Shown here: positions 58,153 through 64,000 of the stretch, piece by piece
Layout: each line of letters starts with the position of its first letter
How positions within the stretch are numbered: position 1 is the first letter of the stretch
NCBI RefSeq assembly: GCF_002288005.1
Contig: NZ_CP016771.1
Coordinates: 806,001 to 870,000, forward strand
Length of the DNA stretch: 64,000 nt
From: Candidatus Nanopelagicus hibericus
GTDB lineage: Bacteria; Actinomycetota; Actinomycetes; Nanopelagicales; Nanopelagicaceae
Direction of reading: 5' to 3'
Position numbers and translations under genes: made by a program
Notes under the pieces: model-generated
The model's input: the letters and a program-made list of their open reading frames with translations, nothing else
Database searches by the model: none
Told to the model about the DNA's origin: nothing

Positions 58153-59648
58153 TTTGAACCCACTAACTTTGGTGCGAAATCTAGAATAGGTTTTTTCCAC
58201 TTAGCCAGCAGTGCTGCCTCAAGTGCTCCGCCAACTAAATACATTCGATCATCTTTCATTGCAGGTGACATGATTTGAAATCCAACCGGTAAATTATCCT
58301 CATCTGCTAAACCACAAGGCAGACTCATGCCGCCAATACCAGCCATATTTACTGGAATTGTTGCAATATCATTTAAATACATCGCAAGTGGATCATTACT
58401 TTTTTCACCAATTTTAAATGCCGTAGTCGGAGTAGTTGGTGAGACTAATACATCACATTTAGCAAATGCTTTATCAAAATCTTGCTTGATTAGTGTGCGC
58501 ACCTTTTGGGCTGAACCATAATAAGCATCGTAATAACCAGAGGATAAAGCGTAGGTGCCAAGAATAATTCGCCGCTTCACCTCACGACCAAACCCAGATT
58601 GTCTAGTTAAATTCATTACCTCCTCGGCGCCCCTTGTCCCATCATCGCCCACTCTTAAACCAAATCGAATGGAGTCAAATCTTGCTAGATTTGATGAGCA
58701 CTCACTCGGTGCGATTAAATAATAAGCAGCAAGTGCGTACTCAAAATTTGGACAAGATACTTCAACAATTTCAGCCCCTAATTTCACTAACTCAGCAATC
58801 GCTTCATTAAATTTGTTTTCAACACCTTTTTGGTAGCCATCTCCTGCTAATTGTTTAACTACACCAATCTTGACTCCCTTTACATCAAGTTTCTTAGCAG
58901 CTGCAACTACATCTGGGGTTACCTGATTTATGCTAGTTGAATCCTTTGGATCAAAGCCGGCAATAACTTGGTGTAAAAGTGCTGCATCTAAAACTGTTCG
59001 AGCACAAGGTCCTGCCTGATCAAGTGAGGATGAGAATGCAACTAATCCATATCTAGAAACTGCGCCATAAGTTGGCTTTACGCCAACAGTTCCGGTAACA
59101 GCTGCAGGTTGGCGAATTGATCCACCAGTATCAGTACCGATTGCAAGTGGTGCCTGAAATGCTGCAAGTGCTGCTGATGATCCACCGCCTGAACCACCAG
59201 GAATTCTAGATAAATCCCAAGGGTTATGAGTTGGACCAAATGCTGAGTTCTCAGTTGATGATCCCATCGCAAACTCATCCATATTTGTTTTACCTAAAAT
59301 TACAATCCCAGCAGCTTTTAACTTACTAACCACAGTTGAGTCATATGGTGGTTTCCAGCCCTCTAAAATTTTAGAGCCACAAGTTGTCGGCACATCTTTT
59401 TGCACCATTACATCTTTCAAAGCAAGTGGCACGCCTGCAAGAGGTGATAATTTCTCACCAGCAAGGCGCTTCTTATCTACTAACTCTGCTTGCGCTAAAG
59501 CACCTTCTTTATCTAAATATAAAAAAGCATGTACATCTTTATCGACTGCATTAATTTGATCAAAATGCTGATTTGCTAACTCAACTGCGCTAACTTCTTT
59601 TTTATTAAGGGCAGCTGCCATTTCTGAGGCATTATCTCTAATGCTCAT
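58149..59648 (-). CDS. gatA: Asp/Glu-tRNA(Asn/Gln) amidotransferase subunit A
   Basis: A 499-residue amidase-signature glutaminase. The Ser-cisSer-Lys triad is visible: Lys in ALKDVM near residue 77, the glycine/serine-rich [13 protein letters not shown] near 152, and [12 protein letters not shown] near 172. It supplies ammonia to GatB. It directly follows gatC with no gap and overlaps gatB by four bases. Confidence 0.96.
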   Translation of the reverse strand: MSIRDNASEMAAALNKKEVSAVELANQHFDQINAVDKDVHAFLYLDKEGALAQAELVDKKRLAGEKLSPLAGVPLALKDVMVQKDVPTTCGSKILEGWKPPYDSTVVSKLKAAGIVILGKTNMDEFAMGSSTENSAFGPTHNPWDLSRIPGGSGGGSSAALAAFQAPLAIGTDTGGSIRQPAAVTGTVGVKPTYGAVSRYGLVAFSSSLDQAGPCARTVLDAALLHQVIAGFDPKDSTSINQVTPDVVAAAKKLDVKGVKIGVVKQLAGDGYQKGVENKFNEAIAELVKLGAEIVEVSCPNFEYALAAYYLIAPSECSSNLARFDSIRFGLRVGDDGTRGAEEVMNLTRQSGFGREVKRRIILGTYALSSGYYDAYYGSAQKVRTLIKQDFDKAFAKCDVLVSPTTPTTAFKIGEKSNDPLAMYLNDIATIPVNMAGIGGMSLPCGLADEDNLPVGFQIMSPAMKDDRMYLVGGALEAALLAKWKKPILDFAPKLVGSK

Positions 59649-59945
59649 TTACTCTTCACCTAAAATTTGTGGCACTTTAAATCTTTGCTCAGCAGTTGCT
59701 GGCGCACCAGATAAAGATTGCTCTGGCGACAGACTTGGGGTTACTACATCTTCACGGGTTACATTATTGACATCAAGTGGATGCGATGTTGGTTTGACAT
59801 CTGCTGATGCCACCTCTTGAACTCGCTTTACCGCACCAAGAATTACATCCATCTCACCAGCTAAATGATCTAGCTCTTCATCCGACATTGAGATTCGGGC
59901 TAGCCGGGCTAGGTTTGCTACTTCATCGCGGGAGATTGCAGCCAT
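59649..59945 (-). CDS. gatC: Asp/Glu-tRNA(Asn/Gln) amidotransferase subunit C
   Basis: A 98-residue stabilising subunit. [22 protein letters not shown] at the N-terminus and [20 protein letters not shown] later are the family motifs. It is the first gene of gatC–gatA–gatB. TATACT lies eight bases before the ATG and no Shine-Dalgarno is seen. Confidence 0.94.
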   Translation of the reverse strand: MAAISRDEVANLARLARISMSDEELDHLAGEMDVILGAVKRVQEVASADVKPTSHPLDVNNVTREDVVTPSLSPEQSLSGAPATAEQRFKVPQILGEE

Positions 59946-59953
59946 AATTGGTG

Positions 59954-59959
59954 AGTATA
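59954..59959 (-). promoter_or_regulatory. Candidate -10 hexamer for gatCAB
   Basis: Minus-strand TATACT, a near-consensus -10, eight bases before the gatC ATG and within the 26-base proA–gatC spacer. Confidence 0.5.
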
Positions 59960-59971
59960 ACTGGTGCTAAT

Positions 59972-61240
59972 TCACTCGCGTATTTGCCCGCTACCGCTAA
60001 CAATCCATGTTGTTGTTGTCATTTGCTCAAGTCCCATCGGCCCTCGAGCATGCATTTTTTGATTTGAAATTCCGATTTCAGCACCAAATCCCATCTGTCC
60101 ACCATCGGTAAATCTTGTCGAGGCGTTTACCATGATCGCAGCGCAATCATTTAAAGAGGTAAATTTAGAGATCGCATCTTGATCACTAGCCACAATTGCC
60201 TCAGTATGTTTTGTGCCATACCTAGCAATATGATCAATCGCTCCCATTACATCACTGACCTGAGCTACATTTATTTCTAAGGTTCCATACTCAGTTGACC
60301 ATGATTCTTGGGTTGCAAGATTTACCTTTATTCCAGTTTTATCGGCAATCTTCTTACTTTGTTCATCTGTATTAATGATTACACCAGCCGTTTTCAGCTC
60401 CTTGAAGACGATTGGTGTGAACTCATTAGCAATATCCTGATGAATAAGTAAGGTCTCAGCTGCATTACAAACACTTGGCCGATCACATTTGGAGTTTATT
60501 AAGATTGCGATGGCTTTTTTAAAATCTGCAGATTTATCTACATACACATGACAAACCCCAGCACCAGTCTCAATTGTTGGCACAGTTGCTTCATCAACCA
60601 CGGAGCGAATCAATTCAGAACTTCCTCGGGGAATTACCAAATCAATTTTTCCTCTGGCGGTAAGCAATGCGGTGACTGTGCTTCGATCTGTTGCAGGAAT
60701 AAGCTGAAGAACCTCACTTGATATCGGCGTACTATTAAATGATTTCTTCATAACATCTATCAGAACTTGATTGCTATTTACTGCAGTTGATGAGCCCCGT
60801 AAGAGTGCAGCATTGCCAGACTTTATTAAGATTACTGCTGCATCAACTGTGACATTTGGGCGGGCTTCATAAACCATACCCACAACGCCAAAGGGCACGG
60901 AGATCTGTTTTAGATTTAAACCATTAGCTAAATTGCGTTCCACAATAATCCTGCCTAGCGGATCAGGTAACTTTGAAATATCACGCGCAGCTTGCGCCAT
61001 CGCTTTTACTCTATTCGGCGTAAGCAATAGCCGATCTTGTAGCGATGAATTAATGCCAGCACTCTGTGCTGCCTGCATATCTATTTGGTTAGCCTTTAGA
61101 ATTAAATCTAGGTTTATTTCTAATTGATCAGCAATATTGAGTAAAACTTGATTGCGCTCTTTTGCAGATGAAGATGCTAGGGTGCGCGCTGCAGAGTTGG
61201 CTTTATTGGCAATTTCTGCAATTACCGTAGTGGCATCCAT
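59972..61240 (-). CDS. proA: Glutamate-5-semialdehyde dehydrogenase (gamma-glutamyl phosphate reductase)
   Basis: A 422-residue NADPH enzyme, second step of proline synthesis. Family sequence: VPFGVVGMVYEARPNVTVDA near residue 116, IETGAGVCHVYVDKSADF, the catalytic Cys in CDRPSVCNAAETLL, and the ending RGPMGLEQMTTTTWIV. proB lies across the intervening plus-strand serine hydrolase gene. TAGGCT stands exactly six bases before the ATG. Confidence 0.96.
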   Translation of the reverse strand: MDATTVIAEIANKANSAARTLASSSAKERNQVLLNIADQLEINLDLILKANQIDMQAAQSAGINSSLQDRLLLTPNRVKAMAQAARDISKLPDPLGRIIVERNLANGLNLKQISVPFGVVGMVYEARPNVTVDAAVILIKSGNAALLRGSSTAVNSNQVLIDVMKKSFNSTPISSEVLQLIPATDRSTVTALLTARGKIDLVIPRGSSELIRSVVDEATVPTIETGAGVCHVYVDKSADFKKAIAILINSKCDRPSVCNAAETLLIHQDIANEFTPIVFKELKTAGVIINTDEQSKKIADKTGIKVNLATQESWSTEYGTLEINVAQVSDVMGAIDHIARYGTKHTEAIVASDQDAISKFTSLNDCAAIMVNASTRFTDGGQMGFGAEIGISNQKMHARGPMGLEQMTTTTWIVSGSGQIRE

Positions 61241-61246
61241 ACCCTT

Positions 61247-61252
61247 AGCCTA
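61247..61252 (-). promoter_or_regulatory. Candidate leaderless -10 hexamer for proA
   Basis: Minus-strand TAGGCT, six bases (AAGGGT), ATG; identical in hexamer and spacing to proS. Confidence 0.55.
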
Positions 61253-61260
61253 CGGTGAAA

Positions 61261-61266
61261 TATAGT
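61261..61266 (+). promoter_or_regulatory. Candidate leaderless -10 hexamer for the serine hydrolase
   Basis: TATAGT, six bases (AAGCAG), ATG at 61273. It is nine bases from the divergent proA hexamer, so the two promoters are almost back to back. Confidence 0.55.
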
Positions 61267-61272
61267 AAGCAG

Positions 61273-62433
61273 ATGATGCGGCTATTTCGGATCCTGCGTA
61301 ACACAGTTGTTTCAATCGCCATTTTATACGTGGCTCTTTTTATCTTTACCCGAGTAATCCACTACCCCGAGCCAATTGCGACTATAAAATTAGGATTAGC
61401 GCCGGCATCAAAAACTCCCACTTTAATGCCTTGGCATGTAATTGATCCTTCAAAAAATCCCATCACACTGCCGGTGGCTTCCGAAAAAATGCCAGCAGAG
61501 CTTATGTATCAGGGCACCTCGCTACCCTTCAATGAGTTTCTCAAAAAAACAGATACAAATGCATTTCTGGTGATCAGAAATGGTGTGATGACATATGAGT
61601 GGTATAAAGATGGTGTAACGCAAAGTAGTCAATTGCCTTCATACTCGGTAGCAAAAACTATGACCTCAATAATGATTGGCCAACTAATTAATCAAGGCAA
61701 GATTAAAGAGAGTGATAAATTTGTTGATTTCTTTCCCGATTTAAAAGCCGGCAGTAGCTTTGATTTAATAACAATAAAGGATCTGCTTAATATGAAAGCT
61801 GGTGTGGGAGTAAGTGATAATTACCCATCAGGTCCTTCTGGCTGGGGAGTTGCAATTGCGCAGATGTATGCCACAACAGATTTAGATCGGTTCTTAAAGA
61901 ACAATCGCAAAATGGCATTTGAACCTGGCAGTAAAGCTGAGTACCGAAGTGTAGACACACAGATGCTTGGCATGATTATCAAAAAAGTGACTGGAAAAAG
62001 AGTTGCTGATTACTTTAGTAAAAATGTTTGGCAAGTTGCAGGCGCTAAGTACCCCGCCACTTGGAATGTTGATCGGGTGGGGGGTACAGAGAAAACCTTT
62101 TGTTGCTTTAATGCCTCCGCAATAGATTATGGTCGAATTGGCATGCTCTTCTTAAATGGTGGTTACGCTGGTCCAAATAAAATAATTGATAAAAACTGGC
62201 TAAATAGAATGTCAACTCCTGTAACAACCCTAGATCACAACTGGGGATACGGCGCGCAAACTTGGCACCCATACCCAAATACAATTATGGCAGAGGGACT
62301 TCACGGTCAATTTATATTTGTAAATCCGGCCACCAGAACTGTAATTGTAAAGTTAAGTGATAACCCCACTGATTCAAATCACGAAGAAGATACTGTATCT
62401 ATACTTCTTAAAATATCTAACCTAAAAAACTAA
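61273..62433 (+). CDS. Beta-lactamase-family serine hydrolase (class C/penicillin-binding type)
   Basis: A 386-residue protein with an N-terminal membrane anchor (VVSIAILYVALFIFTRV), so the enzyme domain is probably outside the membrane. The nucleophile motif SxxK is SVAK in LPSYSVAKTMTSIM (near residue 126); Tyr lies in EYRSVDTQMLGMII, and GLHGQFIFV takes the place of the KTG box. Relatives include esterases, D-aminopeptidases and 6-aminohexanoate-dimer hydrolases; true beta-lactamase activity is unlikely to be inferable. ATG at 61273 is chosen because TATAGT lies six bases before it; GTG at 61255 is an alternative. The stop overlaps convergent proB by four bases. Confidence 0.8.
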   Translation: MMRLFRILRNTVVSIAILYVALFIFTRVIHYPEPIATIKLGLAPASKTPTLMPWHVIDPSKNPITLPVASEKMPAELMYQGTSLPFNEFLKKTDTNAFLVIRNGVMTYEWYKDGVTQSSQLPSYSVAKTMTSIMIGQLINQGKIKESDKFVDFFPDLKAGSSFDLITIKDLLNMKAGVGVSDNYPSGPSGWGVAIAQMYATTDLDRFLKNNRKMAFEPGSKAEYRSVDTQMLGMIIKKVTGKRVADYFSKNVWQVAGAKYPATWNVDRVGGTEKTFCCFNASAIDYGRIGMLFLNGGYAGPNKIIDKNWLNRMSTPVTTLDHNWGYGAQTWHPYPNTIMAEGLHGQFIFVNPATRTVIVKLSDNPTDSNHEEDTVSILLKISNLKN

Positions 62434-63212
62434 TTAGGGTAAAAGTAAGTACCAACTTCACCACCAGCTAAAGCAGATGGTAGATCAGATAAGCTAGTAA
62501 GCAACATACCAATTCCGGCTTTAGTTACCACCTTAGCTGCTTCAATTTTTGTAATCATGCCGCCGCTACCCACTCCTGCAGCACCAGCGCCACCAAGTGT
62601 CTTGATATCAATCTTTGAAATATCAGATACGCGGTGAATTTGTTTAGCACTAGCATCTTTTGGATTAGCATCATACAAACCATCAATATCGGTAATAAGA
62701 ATAAGTAAATCTGCTGTGATCAATGTTGTTACTAGCGCTGCTAGGCCATCATTATCGCCATACCTAATCTCATCGGTGCCAACCGTGTCATTTTCATTAA
62801 TAATAGGGACAACACCTAGTTTTAATAAGGAGTTCAGCACGCCCTTAATATTTTCAACATGTCCTTGACGCTTTATATCCTCTATCGTGATTAAAACCTG
62901 TGAGGTAGTTATTTTAAATCTATTAAAGGACTCGGTATATCTGGCCATCAGCAACCCTTGACCAACTGAGGCAGCTGCTTGTTGGGTGATGAGATCTGAA
63001 GGGCGAGAGGACAAACCAAGTGGAGATAAACCTGCTGCAATAGCACCGGATGAAACCACAATTACTTCTTTATTTTCTTTTCTTAATTTTGCAACTACAT
63101 CAACTAAATTATCAATTGCTTTTGGATCTAGGTTGGCACCGGCGTTGCCAGTAAGAGTTGATGAACCAACTTTTATTACAACTCGGTTGCAACTGCTTAA
63201 ATCAACGGACAT
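62430..63212 (-). CDS. proB: Glutamate 5-kinase, single-domain form
   Basis: A 260-residue amino-acid kinase for the first step of proline synthesis. Visible: VVIKVGSSTLTG near residue 10, VSSGAIAAGLSPLG, NENDTVGTDEIRYGDNDGLAALV, LITDIDGLYDANPKD and GSGGMITKIEAAKVV. The protein ends right after the kinase fold, so the C-terminal PUA domain of the usual 360-370-residue ProB is missing. ATG at 63212 (or 63218) is chosen; it overlaps the obg stop by 11 bases. The longer frame to 63281 lies inside obg. Confidence 0.92.
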   Translation of the reverse strand: MSVDLSSCNRVVIKVGSSTLTGNAGANLDPKAIDNLVDVVAKLRKENKEVIVVSSGAIAAGLSPLGLSSRPSDLITQQAAASVGQGLLMARYTESFNRFKITTSQVLITIEDIKRQGHVENIKGVLNSLLKLGVVPIINENDTVGTDEIRYGDNDGLAALVTTLITADLLILITDIDGLYDANPKDASAKQIHRVSDISKIDIKTLGGAGAAGVGSGGMITKIEAAKVVTKAGIGMLLTSLSDLPSALAGGEVGTYFYPN

Positions 63213-64000
63213 CTTCATCCACCCGAGGGTTTCTTGGATTTGCCACGTTGTACTCCCATTGCATTTCAATCTCATCATCACTTAATTGATCAATATCATC
63301 CTCTAATAAATCCATCCGCCACGGAGTTGAAAGACGAAGATCCTCTCCTCTTGGGCCACCAGCTAGTAATTCAGCACCGGCTTCAATACTTGGCTCCCAA
63401 TCAAAAATAACTGCTTCATCCCCTGAACCAATCCTCACTTCATCCCCTGATTTAGCACCCTGCTTAAATAACTCTTTCTCAATACCGTAGGAGGCAAGTC
63501 GATCTGCTAAGTAACCAATCGCTTCAGCATTTGCAAACTCTGTTTGCTTAACCCATCGCTCGGGTTTATCACCAGTGATATTGAATGTGCCATCCTTATT
63601 TGCAATAACTTCAAAGCCAGCATCATCAACTGCAATAGGTCTGAGCACAATTCTGGCAACCTGAGCCTCTTTTTGCACTTTGCGAACTTTTTGAATTATC
63701 TGTGCCATGGCATAAATTAATTCTTGGACACCTTCGCGGGAGGCAGCAGATACTTGAAATACTAGAAAACCACGATCCTCTAATGTTTTTTGCACCATAT
63801 CTGCCATTGCTTTACCATCTGGAAGATCTATTTTATTTAACGCAATAATTCTTGGCCGATCTGCTAAGCCACCGTACTCTTTTAATTCCTCTTCAATAAC
63901 ATCAAAATCTTTTACTGGATCTCGATCAGTTTCAAGAGTTGCACAATCCAATACATGAACCAGAGCTGCACATCGCTCGACATGGCGCAAAAACTCATGT
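63202..64000 (-). CDS. obg: Obg/CgtA GTPase (N-terminal part beyond window edge)
   Basis: The C-terminal 265 or so residues of Obg, a ribosome-associated GTPase needed for 50S assembly. The frame enters at the right edge within the G domain (HEFLRHVERCAALVHVLDC). It then shows the NKID motif (ALNKIDLPDG), the SA(A) motif VSAASREGVQELI, and an OCT domain (residues after about KTEFANAEAIGYLADRL-like WVKQTEFANAEAIGYLADRL). An acidic tail follows. The glycine-rich Obg fold and Walker A are off the edge. proB overlaps its 3' end by 11 bases. Confidence 0.94.
   Translation of the reverse strand, partial: HEFLRHVERCAALVHVLDCATLETDRDPVKDFDVIEEELKEYGGLADRPRIIALNKIDLPDGKAMADMVQKTLEDRGFLVFQVSAASREGVQELIYAMAQIIQKVRKVQKEAQVARIVLRPIAVDDAGFEVIANKDGTFNITGDKPERWVKQTEFANAEAIGYLADRLASYGIEKELFKQGAKSGDEVRIGSGDEAVIFDWEPSIEAGAELLAGGPRGEDLRLSTPWRMDLLEDDIDQLSDDEIEMQWEYNVANPRNPRVDEDVR

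Overview
This window looks like a chromosome segment of a small-genome, AT-rich actinobacterium, most like the freshwater acI lineage (Nanopelagicales). That assignment is an inference. It rests on gene order: ftsK–rimO–pgsA–cinA–clgR, rnj–dapA–thyX, rimP–nusA–ylxR–infB–rbfA–truB–ribF–rpsO–pnp, dxr–rseP–ispG–proS, rpsB–tsf–pyrH–frr–cdsA–rlmN, gatCAB near ilvBNC–serA–leuB, and obg–proB. These are actinobacterial arrangements. A ClgR regulator and a mycoredoxin-like protein also fit. The sequence is AT-rich, spacers are tiny, 1-4 nt stop/start overlaps are frequent, and several convergent genes overlap. I see no IS element, prophage, CRISPR array, rRNA gene or convincing tRNA gene.

Layout. 1-8176 (all minus): a TetR gene cut by the left edge, clgR, pncC-type cinA domain, pgsA, rimO, a RodZ-like membrane HTH protein, ftsK and RNase J. 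8181-11822: dapA and thyX, a divergent azlCD branched-chain amino-acid exporter pair on plus, then a mycoredoxin-like gene and dapB. 11945-21407: the translation/RNA block pnp–rpsO–ribF–truB–rbfA–infB–ylxR–nusA–rimP, ending in a clear intrinsic terminator behind pnp. 21444-27426: a TSUP permease, proS, ispG, rseP and dxr. 27478-38493: an accessory block between dxr and rlmN with gabT, a GNAT, agmatinase, a complete PotABCD-type transporter, a nitrilase-family amidohydrolase, an APC permease and an aldehyde dehydrogenase. I read it as a polyamine/amine uptake and degradation island. 38562-43547: rlmN, cdsA, frr, pyrH, tsf, rpsB. 43857-46067: a small membrane ORF, a methyltransferase and xerC. 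46078-56646: isoleucine/valine/leucine and serine synthesis (cimA, ilvE, leuB, serA, ilvC, ilvN, ilvB, ilvD). The ilvB operon is headed by a short leader peptide with a Val4-Ile2 run and an attenuator. 56656-64000: gatB, gatA, gatC, proA, a plus-strand serine hydrolase, proB and the 3' part of obg.

Two regulatory observations stand out. First, at least ten genes have a TANNNT hexamer exactly six bases before the start codon and no Shine-Dalgarno sequence. This is what leaderless transcription would look like, and it marks internal promoters within apparent operons. Second, the ilvB leader (54744-54903) contains a complete attenuation module: promoter-like hexamers, a 24-residue Val/Ile-rich peptide, a hairpin holding its stop codon, and an intrinsic terminator.

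All functional calls come from reading the sequence and recalling family motifs; no database search was run.
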